DNA of 64,000 nt from Mesorhizobium sophorae (GTDB taxonomy: Bacteria > Pseudomonadota > Alphaproteobacteria > Rhizobiales > Rhizobiaceae). The notes beneath the pieces are model-generated. The model was not told the DNA's origin, ran no database searches, and saw only the letters and a program-made list of their open reading frames with translations. This document shows positions 9,339 to 18,352 of the stretch, piece after piece. Position 1 is the first letter of the stretch. Each line of letters opens with the position of its first letter. The stretch is taken from positions 248,001-312,000 of the forward strand of contig NZ_NNRI01000022.1 in NCBI RefSeq assembly GCF_002270415.1, in the 5' to 3' direction. A program made the position numbers and the translations under genes.

Positions 9339-10088
9339 TCACACAGTCAATAGACCCCTCATGTTCCGCAGGACGTGGCTCCCGACCTCCGCGCGCTCTA
9401 TGCCAAGTGCAGGTGCGCAGAGATCCAATGCCATTCGAACGTCTTTTGGGCGTGCGGGTCCCGACAGTCCCTCTGCAAAAGGTCCGTCTGTCTCGGTGAG
9501 GATCCGGTCGAGAGGAATCACCGACGTTATGATCGAAGCGGTCCGTTCATTCCTCAGCATCGGCACGTTCACCGAGAACCAGCAACCCATTTCGACGGCG
9601 CGCCGGGCCTCCGCCTTGCTTCCCGAGAACCAGTGAAGCACGACCTTCGAGCGTCCTGGCGGCAGATGCGCCTCGATCATGTCGAGGACCGGCGTCGCCG
9701 CCCTCACGCTGTGAACCGACAAGATACGGTCGCCCAGCGTTGCGCAGGCCTCCAGAACCCGACGGAACACTTCTCGCTGTAGGGGGAGCGATTTGAAATG
9801 CGCCGGACCCGCGTCCAGGCCCACCTCCCCGACATAACGCGTTTCCGGCAGAAGCTTCTCCCAGAGCTCGATCTCATTGCCGTGAGTCGTGACGAGTTGC
9901 GGGTGGATGCCCAAAGCCGCGCGCACGTGCTTGGTGGCTGCAGCAGCGTCACGGTTCCTGGCCCACGCCCGCGGCGTGGTGGTCATCGCTAGCGTGTACA
10001 CCCTTCGAGCCTCGCACTCACGGACGATCTGCTCGAGGTCCGGAAAGAGATCGAGATGGCAATGGAAGTCTACAAGCGGTTCATTCAC
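9339..10088 (-). CDS. qatD: QatD, TatD-family metal-dependent DNase of a Qat defence system
   Basis: A 249-residue TatD-type hydrolase and the last gene of the qat operon. Metal-binding residues of the family are present: H9 and H11 (HCHLD), E88 (VGEVGLD), H126 (SVHSV), H152 (LHWFSG) and D201 (ETDGP). TatD proteins are metal-dependent 3'-5' exonucleases; in Qat systems QatD is required for phage defence. Its start overlaps the end of qatC by 8 bases, indicating translational coupling. Called from motif plus context. Confidence 0.9.
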   Translation of the reverse strand: MNEPLVDFHCHLDLFPDLEQIVRECEARRVYTLAMTTTPRAWARNRDAAAATKHVRAALGIHPQLVTTHGNEIELWEKLLPETRYVGEVGLDAGPAHFKSLPLQREVFRRVLEACATLGDRILSVHSVRAATPVLDMIEAHLPPGRSKVVLHWFSGSKAEARRAVEMGCWFSVNVPMLRNERTASIITSVIPLDRILTETDGPFAEGLSGPARPKDVRMALDLCAPALGIERAEVGSHVLRNMRGLLTV

Positions 10089-11463
10089 TTCGTTGGTCCA
10101 GCGGAGCGGCCCTGACGCCCTTCAGAAGTTCCGCTACCTCTGCCATACCGTCTTCGTAAACCCTAACCAGTTCGGGAACCTTGGCCGCGTCTTCCGCGAG
10201 GGAGCCGGGTTTGTAAATCCAAAGCTTCGCGAATTCGGGATTCTCAGCCAACCGGGCGATAGTGAACTGGAATCCACGGATCTGCCGCCCCTTGGCCTTG
10301 TTGGTATCCATAATTTCGGCGGTGAGGTCCGGAACGGCGTAGCCGGTCTCGTCTTTCGGCGTCCATGGTGCCTTCAGCAACGACGATCTCCTTATGATGC
10401 AAGGAAGGCAGTAGCCGCAGTGCGACTCGCTTTCCGCCGACCAACGCTTCGTCGAAGGATGAGCGCAGGAGACAGACATCGGCGCGAGCTTCTGCAGTGC
10501 ATCGGCATCGACACATTCGGCGACCATCTGCCCCTTGGTGCGGTTCCAGTAAGGATTCTCGATCGTCACATCGATCCCGATCTTGACGAGCAACTCGTTC
10601 CATCGGTGGATGTAGAACGGATGCGTGGTCCTCGTGCTGTTGCTCCCGAGCCGGGTCTCGTCTAGCGGGACGTTGAGCGAGATCAATCCGTTCTCCGGCA
10701 CACGCAGTGTGAACGACTTCTTCAGAGCGGTTCCGGCGAATATTCCCAGCGCAATGAACAGGAAAGAGCGCCCCCGGGTCGAATTCTCCCCTGCGGTCCC
10801 TTCGAAAACGTGGTGTGGGATCACCATCCCTAGCCGCACACGTGCTAATGGCTTCTTGGAAATGCCTAGGCTGTCCAACGTCCTGAAAAGCCGACGCTGA
10901 GGGCCGCTAACACCACCCTCTCCGCCATGGCTGACGAATAGTGGCCGTCTACCGCCCTTGAGTTCGTCGATCGCACCGATGAGGCTGTCGAGACCGCCCG
11001 AGAACAGTGATACGCCATCGAAGTCCTCCCGCCGGATAACCCGCGGCACGCGACTGGCGCCGGGCCTCTTTCCGGCTAACGACCTAAAGCGAACCCTCCA
11101 TAGATCGCCAGTTAGGAATCTGAGCATCCGGTCGAGTGTCGGGACCGCCGCGTTCCAGCGGTCAGGATCGCTGACCGGGACAACAATGGAAAGCTCCCGC
11201 GTCCACCCATCCTGGGAAGTTTGAAGCCTGCTGACCCTTGTGTCGGCTGTATGAACGAGCACGGCCAGTGTGATTAGATCGACGCCGATCGCGGTCGGGG
11301 AAAGACTCATCGCCGCCATTCGCATGAGCGTTCGATCAACGCCGAATGCGAGATGTCCACCTGTATTCAGTAGATCGAAGCGGGTGACAACCTCGTCCAC
11401 TTCAGCTTTCGGGCGGTATCGGTCTTCCTGTCCGTGCACGCCGGAGATCACGTATCTAGTCAT
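10081..11463 (-). CDS. qatC: QatC, QueC-like PP-loop protein of a Qat defence system
   Basis: A 460-residue protein with an N-terminal extension and a QueC-like PP-loop ATPase domain: SGGLDS at 155-160 and a C-terminal zinc-type CGYCLPC cluster. QueC makes 7-cyano-7-deazaguanine; in Qat systems the QueC-like subunit is part of an anti-phage complex rather than queuosine synthesis. The ATG at 11463 overlaps the qatB stop (ATGA) and fits the family; a longer frame from 11517 has no support. Confidence 0.9.
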   Translation of the reverse strand: MTRYVISGVHGQEDRYRPKAEVDEVVTRFDLLNTGGHLAFGVDRTLMRMAAMSLSPTAIGVDLITLAVLVHTADTRVSRLQTSQDGWTRELSIVVPVSDPDRWNAAVPTLDRMLRFLTGDLWRVRFRSLAGKRPGASRVPRVIRREDFDGVSLFSGGLDSLIGAIDELKGGRRPLFVSHGGEGGVSGPQRRLFRTLDSLGISKKPLARVRLGMVIPHHVFEGTAGENSTRGRSFLFIALGIFAGTALKKSFTLRVPENGLISLNVPLDETRLGSNSTRTTHPFYIHRWNELLVKIGIDVTIENPYWNRTKGQMVAECVDADALQKLAPMSVSCAHPSTKRWSAESESHCGYCLPCIIRRSSLLKAPWTPKDETGYAVPDLTAEIMDTNKAKGRQIRGFQFTIARLAENPEFAKLWIYKPGSLAEDAAKVPELVRVYEDGMAEVAELLKGVRAAPLDQRSE

Positions 11464-12389
11464 GCGGGTTCTCCGGCTGTATCGTCGCCATATGTTCCGA
11501 GAACGGCCATCGCCCATTCGTATACGCGGTCTATCGTCTCGCGTATGGCGCTGCGCGCGAACAACTTGCCAGTCCTTGCCATGGCCTCCTTCACCGCGCC
11601 ACCAACGAACTGCCTGATATCCGCCTGCGCCAACTTTACCTGTTCGATATCCTTGGGCAGCAATACGATACCCGATGCGATCCCGTTCTTGATCCGGTTG
11701 TCGATGGTGCCGGCGATGAAGCGTTCGATCAGAAGATTGATAGTATCCACCGATGGCTTCTCGAGGTCGATTTCCGGCACGGCAATGATTTCCTCGAGCG
11801 CGTGCATATATGCGTCGCGGTTCATGGAGTCTTCGAGGTCGCCGCCGTCTCCACAGACGAAATCGACGAGGGACGCGTAGATCTCTGCGAGGGATCGGCT
11901 TGCGAGCGCTTCGAGGTTCAGTCGTCGGACGGTTTCGCGAATGCCTTCGCTCGCGGCTTCGAAGAGGATGTCGCCGAAGCGTGCGACGGCTCCGCCGCTC
12001 GTTGATGACAGCCGCCGTGAGGCATTTCCTGCACCGCCCGATCCCTGTCGGACAAACGATCCGATCGACCTGGAAAGTCTGTCTAAGCCCTTCTTCCTGT
12101 CGCCGCTATCACTCGATCGCAGACGCTTGTTCATAAGCGTTCGCCCGGGCCTAAAGTAGGTTTTCGGGTCTTGCTCCTCTGCGGGCTGTGCAGGCATCCG
12201 ATCCGCCGGATCCTGGCGTTTGTCATTACCGGGAGACGGATTTCCATCATCCGAGGCCGGCGGGGATGGGGTGTCTTCGGGAAGAGGTTCAGGTGATATT
12301 GGGGGCCCGCCCGGCGGAGCGTCGTCCAGCCAGCTAGGGAGCAGAGGATTGCCGTTCTTGTTACCGCGGAATGGTGTCGACGTCCCCAT
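11460..12389 (-). CDS. qatB: QatB, Qat defence system protein
   Basis: A 309-residue protein of the QatB type, recognised by its position between QatA and QatC and its N-terminus (MGTSTPF, then PLLPSWLDD near 16-24), followed by a proline-rich disordered stretch to about residue 70 and a helical C-terminal half. Biochemical role unknown. It starts 1 base after the qatA stop and overlaps qatC at ATGA, so the four genes are tightly coupled. Confidence 0.85.
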   Translation of the reverse strand: MGTSTPFRGNKNGNPLLPSWLDDAPPGGPPISPEPLPEDTPSPPASDDGNPSPGNDKRQDPADRMPAQPAEEQDPKTYFRPGRTLMNKRLRSSDSGDRKKGLDRLSRSIGSFVRQGSGGAGNASRRLSSTSGGAVARFGDILFEAASEGIRETVRRLNLEALASRSLAEIYASLVDFVCGDGGDLEDSMNRDAYMHALEEIIAVPEIDLEKPSVDTINLLIERFIAGTIDNRIKNGIASGIVLLPKDIEQVKLAQADIRQFVGGAVKEAMARTGKLFARSAIRETIDRVYEWAMAVLGTYGDDTAGEPA

Positions 12390-12390
12390 G

Positions 12391-14343
12391 TCAGCCGCCC
12401 TTCGCTTTCGTCATCACTTCGACGGCTTTCCTCAGCGGAGCCCCTCCCTCTTTCGACCACCTGGCTTTTAGTCGCTCGAATCGCGTTACTGCCGCGGTCG
12501 ACGTGAAGGTGCTGGTGAATTTGGAACTCGCCCATGACCCGAGGCTACCAGGGGGCAGTTGTTCCAGGACTTCCACATATCGTCCCTGGTACGCCGGGTG
12601 GGCCGCGACGATCGCCGACAGCGCATCGACGGAAGCGGGCTGGGTGCTCCACGACTTCTCCATGAGGAGCATCGACTTGAACTGGCTGAAAACCTGCTCG
12701 ACCTCAGCACCGTCGAGTTGTTCGATATCAGGACGTGCAGATGCAACCGCAAACTCGCCTCCGAGGAGCTTCTGGACGAGCGCTCTCAGCTTCGCCGACA
12801 TCGGCTTTGAGCCTTCGACGAAGTTTTGCCTGTCGTTGACGACGAACAGGTAGGGTTTCAGGGAAATCTTCCCGATCCTCGGCTCGACGCGAGCCCAGCG
12901 GACCACCTCGGGCTGGGTCGCCCATTCCGCAGCCAGTTCGAGACCATCCGTGGACAAGTCTTCCGACTTCGCCTCGTCTTCGTCCGCCTGTCTCGGCGCG
13001 GACGCTCGAACGAGAGCTTCAAGCGTCGCGACATCCCCACATAGGCCGTCCTCCGAGGATGCGGCGGTGCCAGCCATATGCTTGAACATGGAGTCAGGCA
13101 GGTACATCTCCGCCAACATGAATTTCGCCAGCACTGCGGCATCGATCGCATCCCCGAAGCCCCGGGCTTCTGCGATAGCCAGGCGGAGGTTGAGCGCGTT
13201 GATGAACCTCTTGATCTGCCTTGGATTGCCTTGGGTTCCCTGTGCCAATACCGGGCTGATGGTGTCTGCGGTAGCCGCAAGAAGGGCGACACCATCCGGG
13301 ACAGCGACGAACGCCGCCGTCAGGTCGTCGTCGCTTAGTGCCTTCCGCTCCCAAGGCTGCGCCAGCAATTCACCTGCCCGAGCGAGGAGCTTCTTGAACG
13401 AGGCGTGGTCCTCACCAACGGCCGTCCCGATCAGCAGCATAGTTACGTAGATACGGGTTTCGGCCTCTCCCAGGGACGGTATCCTGAAAGGAACCTGGAT
13501 CAGTTTCTCCAGGTAAGCCCTTGGATATCCACCCCTGATCTTGTCTTCAGGAAGGTCCTTGAAGTGGTCCTTTACCGCATATTCGATCATGGCCTCGTCC
13601 GCACCGATGACGAACGCGGTGTTCGGAAGCGATACGAACAGACGGATGGCCTCGAGCGTCTGGATCGCTGTTTCAGGAAGGCAACGGTCCAAATCGTCGA
13701 CGAGGACGACGAGACGCTTGACCCCTGTCTCCTTCAGGAGTTGACCGAACGCTTCCTTGAAATCCCAAAGTTCCTTAGGCACGGATGCCTGGCCGGGTGA
13801 GTCCCTGAGTACGCCTTTAACCTCGGATACGGCAGCCCGCGCGTTCTCTGCAGTGGCGGCGGTGCCAGGATTCGTGGCGAACGACTCCGCCATCGCCATC
13901 ATCGTCATGAGCGGCACTCCCATGGCGAGATCCATCGCCACGCCTCCGGCGCGCTTCGCCACCTTCAGAAGGTCGATGCTCTTGAGGATCCGCTTCAGAA
14001 GGGCTTTGGCCTCGTTCCCAAGCGTCCTGTTTTCGATGAGCTGCGTGACGATACCCTCGATCAGCGCGATCTTGGCATCCTCGAAACCTTGGAATTCCCA
14101 TCCGTTGAATCGGATGCACAAGCTGCCGCTGTCCTTCGCAGAGCCTTCTCCAAACGCGTGCTCTAACATATGAAGAACGCTTGACTTACCTGCGCCCCAG
14201 TCACCATGGACGCCTATGGTCACTGAAGTCTTAGACCTGCAAATCAGGTCTACGATGACCTTGGAAATTGCCTCATTTCGGAGCAAGTCAACCTTCGTCT
14301 CCTGATCTGCAATATAACCGATCGATGCTACCGTCGAACGCAT
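12391..14343 (-). CDS. qatA: QatA, KAP-family P-loop NTPase of a Qat defence system
   Basis: A 650-residue KAP-family ATPase. Walker A is GDWGAGKSS at 47-55, and Walker B is the VVLVDDLDRC segment, followed by a membrane-like alanine/methionine-rich insertion earlier in the chain, as in KAP NTPases. QatA is the first gene of the operon and the energy-using subunit. I start it at the ATG at 14343; a TTG 33 bases upstream would extend it by 11 residues. Confidence 0.9.
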   Translation of the reverse strand: MRSTVASIGYIADQETKVDLLRNEAISKVIVDLICRSKTSVTIGVHGDWGAGKSSVLHMLEHAFGEGSAKDSGSLCIRFNGWEFQGFEDAKIALIEGIVTQLIENRTLGNEAKALLKRILKSIDLLKVAKRAGGVAMDLAMGVPLMTMMAMAESFATNPGTAATAENARAAVSEVKGVLRDSPGQASVPKELWDFKEAFGQLLKETGVKRLVVLVDDLDRCLPETAIQTLEAIRLFVSLPNTAFVIGADEAMIEYAVKDHFKDLPEDKIRGGYPRAYLEKLIQVPFRIPSLGEAETRIYVTMLLIGTAVGEDHASFKKLLARAGELLAQPWERKALSDDDLTAAFVAVPDGVALLAATADTISPVLAQGTQGNPRQIKRFINALNLRLAIAEARGFGDAIDAAVLAKFMLAEMYLPDSMFKHMAGTAASSEDGLCGDVATLEALVRASAPRQADEDEAKSEDLSTDGLELAAEWATQPEVVRWARVEPRIGKISLKPYLFVVNDRQNFVEGSKPMSAKLRALVQKLLGGEFAVASARPDIEQLDGAEVEQVFSQFKSMLLMEKSWSTQPASVDALSAIVAAHPAYQGRYVEVLEQLPPGSLGSWASSKFTSTFTSTAAVTRFERLKARWSKEGGAPLRKAVEVMTKAKGG

Positions 14344-14730
14344 TGGACCGTTCCGAATCTTATGCTTCCATTTCAATCGTAACGAAATAATAGATAGGTG
14401 CGAGCCCCATCCCTCCCTGATCCTCGAAATTCACAGTGCTGTTAACATCTTTGCTCGCAAGTATGTGAGGTCCTGCTCGGCCGGCTCGTGGAAGTCTTCC
14501 GCGGGGGCCCGGGAGGGCCAGTAAGTACGAGGTCCTCCTCACCCCTCGGGCAAGGTCATGACGCATACCGGGGGAGGTTTCTTCGCGTTCGCGAGGCGAT
14601 CGCGGCTTTGTACTGGGACAAGATCGGTCCAGTCCCTCAAAAGCTGGACGGTTTGCCCTTGGTCCGCCAGCGATGTTGTTACCTCGTTGACATGGCGGGC
14701 GCGATTCGGTTCTGACCACGGCGGTGGCTT
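14344..14730. other. 387-bp divergent region between qatA and the nuclease-like gene
   Basis: Holds the promoters of two divergent genes. A plus-strand open frame starting GTG at 14488 and ending at 14715 (75 codons) stops 15 bases before the TTG start of the next gene. It reads plausibly near its end (VREAIAALYWDKIGPV) but has no recognisable family, so it is listed only as a possible small leader gene. Confidence 0.35.
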
Positions 14731-15894
14731 TTGCCTACGGCGGAACCTTCGCGTGACGAATATGTCGACGGTGAAGACGAAATTAATCCTTCAGACGACC
14801 CCCTTCGGGCGTTCCACGATCCCTCTCTTTGGGATGCGAACCACCCCGTCTCTCGGGCCTTCCAGCGTCTTGCGGACGAGGTGCTCCAAAGACGAGATAT
14901 TGGCATCGGCCGACTGCCTTCCGACGCGACCGCAATTGAGGCGCGTTTCGAGCGTTCTCGTCTCTCGGGCATCGCTGCTAAGTTAGCGAGCGAGACGGCG
15001 ACCGACAATGCGGACATCTCCGCCATCGAGGCTTGGCCTTGGGGTAACACAGTCTCCGCGATCCTGTATGCCACCGCGCAAGCCACCGCCCACCACGTCC
15101 TTCGAGATCGAAGCCTGGACGAGCCAGCCGTCAACTCCTCCGTTCACGACACCTTGCTGAGACGGCTCGATGATGTAGCCCGAGCCTACAGATCTGCTGG
15201 TTGCGGCCTACCGGCGGGAAAATATCTCCACGCCGGCGCCGCGAAGATGGAGCGGACCAAGGATCATATGGGTGCCGACCTTGCCATTGTCGTCGGCGCG
15301 TCTGTGCTGGGTCTGCCACGCTTTCGCGTCGTTCTCATCCAAGCCAAGCACGCGGACGCCCGCCAGCGCGACCGAGCCAACGTCGGGCGCAATGAAGGGA
15401 GACAACTCGACAACCTGTTGTCAACCGGAATGGGGTACTATCTCTTCTATCCTCGGGTCGTGACCGATGCAGAAGGGTGCGATACGCGACTTCTGCCGAC
15501 ACTCCGCCCTGCGCCTGCGGTGTTCGCGGACGTCGCGACCGCGGCGAGTACTTCCAACCGATACATGGTGGGTTGCCATGCCGACCGTGTCGGGAGCGTC
15601 GACGCCACGGATTTCGCCGAGTTCGTCGCATCGAGGATGGCGGGCGACGATTTGTCTGTCGGCCGCCTGTTTCCTTGCGCTCAGAGCGCCGCCGCCGCCC
15701 TGGAGGTTAAAGGGAAGCCGCTGGTGCCACAGGTCCTAGCGTGCGACCTAAGCGGGCGCCTCTCAGTTCTCGAGTTCTTAGTCGCCATGAGGGGCTACGG
15801 CCTGGAGACGACCGCCGACATGCCCTTCCCGAAGTACGAGGAACTGAAGTCCGATCACAAACCGGATTTCCCGTCATCCCCGGCGATGAGGTAG
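14731..15894 (+). CDS. uncharacterised protein with candidate PD-(D/E)XK nuclease core
   Basis: A 387-residue protein that I do not recognise as a named family. Residues 174-206 look like a restriction-endonuclease fold core: E174, then GADLAIVV with D183, a hydrophobic strand, and FRVVLIQAKHA with Q204 and K206, matching D-x(n)-QxK. Downstream, RQLDNLL and YYLFYP resemble the segment that follows this core in other predicted nucleases. The start is a TTG with no good alternative, so the N-terminus is uncertain. It is divergent from qatA and faces a degraded IS1380 element beginning about 190 bases past its stop. Role inferred: nuclease, possibly defensive. Confidence 0.6.
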   Translation: MPTAEPSRDEYVDGEDEINPSDDPLRAFHDPSLWDANHPVSRAFQRLADEVLQRRDIGIGRLPSDATAIEARFERSRLSGIAAKLASETATDNADISAIEAWPWGNTVSAILYATAQATAHHVLRDRSLDEPAVNSSVHDTLLRRLDDVARAYRSAGCGLPAGKYLHAGAAKMERTKDHMGADLAIVVGASVLGLPRFRVVLIQAKHADARQRDRANVGRNEGRQLDNLLSTGMGYYLFYPRVVTDAEGCDTRLLPTLRPAPAVFADVATAASTSNRYMVGCHADRVGSVDATDFAEFVASRMAGDDLSVGRLFPCAQSAAAALEVKGKPLVPQVLACDLSGRLSVLEFLVAMRGYGLETTADMPFPKYEELKSDHKPDFPSSPAMR

Positions 15895-16084
15895 TCTGCC
15901 TTCAGGCATCCCAGTCGTCGACGCCTCAGCAGGTTACCAGCCCGAAGCATGGCGATGCCCCCGTCAGTGGAGGAAATCTCGTCGACGGTAGCCCACCTGT
16001 CCGCATCGCGCAGCAGTTCCACGACCAACTGTTCGACGTCGTTGTAAGTCTCGCGCGGAAGAGAGCCCATCGTGAACCGGTCTT

Positions 16085-17110
16085 CCACGACTTGATGTGG
16101 TTCTCGGCAGCGCCGCGCCGGCAGTAGACATCCTCGTAGAGCGCCTTGGCCTTGCCACTTGCAAGGTTGGTGACGATGAAGCGGGTATCGGCACCTTGGG
16201 CGCCGACCTCGACGCGGGCGATGATGCGCTCTACGCGGCTCCAACTGGCGGCGCCGTCAAAAAACTCCTTGAAGCGGCGGACCTTGTTCGTCTTCGATGC
16301 TTCAAGGCGCGCCATCGTGCTGCTCTCCAGGTCCGCGACATGCTTGCGCAGGGTCGTGGTGGGCGCCACGCCGAGGATGAAGTCGACATCGTTGGCGCGG
16401 CACCAGTCGATGACCTGCGGACTACAATAGTGGCTGTCGGCCCGGATCAGGATCCGGATGTTCGGCCAATTGCTCCGGATCGCCCGCACCAGGCGGCGCA
16501 GGTGGGGGCGGATTTATGCCCCGCTCGGCCGCTTCGCTGGTCGCAGGACCGCACCGACGAACCGGCCGTCGCCATCGAACACAACAATCGGCTGGAAGCC
16601 GTATTCGTCGTGATGGGCATTGAACAGGCGGAGCTGCTGGCCGCCATGCACGGCGTCAAAAGTGTCGTCAATGTCGAGCACGATCCGCTTCGGAACCTGG
16701 CGGAAGGAAGCGCAATAGAGGTCGACCATCGCCCGGCCCATAACGACCAGTTCCCGCACGCCAGGCAGGTTCTCCAGCCGGCACATCGTCGATTGAGAGG
16801 CCAGATCCCGACCCGAAGGCAGCGCATCCTGGGCCATCTTGAAGATCGGATCGCAGCGCAGCCGGTTGGCGTCGTTGCCATCCTCATAACCGGCGGCGAT
16901 CATCTTCATGCGAAAGCCGATCATGTCCGCCAGGCTGTGGATGACCTGGTCCGGGCAGCGCGGATCGTCGATGCAACGCGCCACACGGTCCACCTCGGCC
17001 AGAGCCAGAACACCACTGTTCGAGGACAACATGCCGCCGTCAAAACGGGCGACGACGGACTTGCCGCCGACTGATGACAAACCGCTCAGCGGCAGCGTAA
17101 GATCATTCAT
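16085..17110 (-). pseudogene. IS1380-family transposase, frameshifted and truncated
   Basis: Remnant of a DDE transposase of the IS1380 family. The N-terminal part (from the ATG at 17110 to about 16514) has VARFDGGMLSSNSG and the VLDIDDTFDAVHGGQQ signature with NAHHDEYG. A frameshift near 16500 moves the rest into another frame, which contains RILIRADSHYCSP and RGAAENHIKSWKT. Similarity stops after about 16085, before the usual C-terminus, so the gene is broken at both the middle and the end. Terminal inverted repeats were not identified. Confidence 0.8.
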
Positions 17111-17470
17111 GGCGGGTGTGGTCTCCGGGAAATGGTTCGGATCGGCTTAAGCAACCAAATCCTACGTCATTTCAACGGCTTGCACCACATCCGCCAACCC
17201 CCATGAATTTTCCGGGCTAGCTAGCGCGTTGTTGATCAGTGGCGCCAGGATAGCCAAGTTCATATTTCGGCACCACAGTTTGACCCATCAAGGGCAAATT
17301 CCTGCGATGCAGCAAACGTCGCAATCTGCTCGGATCCTGTGCGGACGGTTTATCCGACTTCGCAGGAGGGCGCCGGCGCCGAAACGGCGATGTTCACCTA
17401 AAAGCCTTCCTTAGCCCATCGTCTCGCTGGGGAAGATGCGGAGCAGGAAATGGAAACCCAAAAAGTTTGT
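17111..17470. other. 360-bp intergenic region
   Basis: Lies between the IS1380 remnant and the first GntR gene. The part near 17200 may contain the outer end of the IS1380 element but I could not pair it with another end. No other feature seen. Confidence 0.3.
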
Positions 17471-18130
17471 TTATGATAACAACTTGATAGCGTTACATAT
17501 ATGACAACGAAGATAGTCTATTGCGTCGGAATTGCGCGCACCGCAAAGCCGCAGAAGCTCACGATGCTCCTTGTCGGCAGCGTGAATTCGACCAGACACC
17601 ACAAGCGGTACTCGAACAAGTGGATGGGTGCGTAGGTGTATTTTTTCAATTACCGCCAATGTTTCAGAACGGTTAGACGGGAGGTATAGGCGTTTGTGGA
17701 ATTGCCAGTTCATCTCTCCATGTTGAGAGATGCGTTTGTCCTGAGATTCTTTTTCAAAATCATCTAAGATCGCCTCGGCAGCAAATAAGTCTGATTCTTG
17801 AAAACGAGTAAGTGCATGCGATAGAATATCACATTCTAAAAGGATCCTGAGATCTAGCAGTTCGATAACTGTCTCGCGCTTCATTGAAATGGCGACGGCG
17901 CCTTTATGCGTTCTGAGGGAGACCAGTCCTTGCGCCTCCAATTGTCGGAGTGCCTCGCGAACTGGCACTCGGCTCACCTCATACTCTTTTGCGATAGTTT
18001 CCTGCAGGAGGGAGTCGCCGTCCCGAATTTCGCCGCTAAGAATGCGCTCTCGCAAAGCCTCAACAAGCATTTCAGGTAAGCTTTGTCGTCTAATTGGGAA
18101 TCTTGCTTTCGCCGCGATGGGAGTTGCCAA
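17471..18130 (-). CDS. GntR-family regulator with FCD domain (copy 1)
   Basis: A 219-residue repressor-type regulator. N-terminal winged helix with the GntR signature (LRERILSGEIRDGD at about 27-40, EVSRVPVREALRQLEAQGLV at about 50-69), then an FCD ligand-binding domain with the usual metal-type residues in MNWQFHKRLY. It is a paralogue of the second GntR protein at 24498, sharing the NWxFHRxLY region and the KGAV turn. It lies downstream of the proB-like gene in the same direction, 222 bases away. The ligand is probably an amino-acid-like or organic acid effector; not identified. Confidence 0.9.
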   Translation of the reverse strand: MATPIAAKARFPIRRQSLPEMLVEALRERILSGEIRDGDSLLQETIAKEYEVSRVPVREALRQLEAQGLVSLRTHKGAVAISMKRETVIELLDLRILLECDILSHALTRFQESDLFAAEAILDDFEKESQDKRISQHGEMNWQFHKRLYLPSNRSETLAVIEKIHLRTHPLVRVPLVVSGRIHAADKEHRELLRLCGARNSDAIDYLRCHICNAIKLLS

Positions 18131-18352
18131 CCCTTGGTCCCTCTTCGTGCACGCATTCGTTCGAATGGTGTTGTCACATTGTTTGAAGTGCGGAGGAGTG
18201 ACGATCTGGCCTCATGCTGTAAGAAGTGGACCGACCTCCCCTGGCCCATTGCCACCAAGGCGATGGTCCCTGCTTGCGCTAGTGCATCCGAGCCACTGTA
18301 GGCACTCGTCCAAACGACGATCGGCTGGGCAATTCAAACTGGGCGGATTTCT

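Noticed and set aside
9280..9350. tRNA remnant or attachment site at the start of the qat locus
   Set aside because: A TTCGAGT-like stretch is present, but no T-stem or cloverleaf can be formed.
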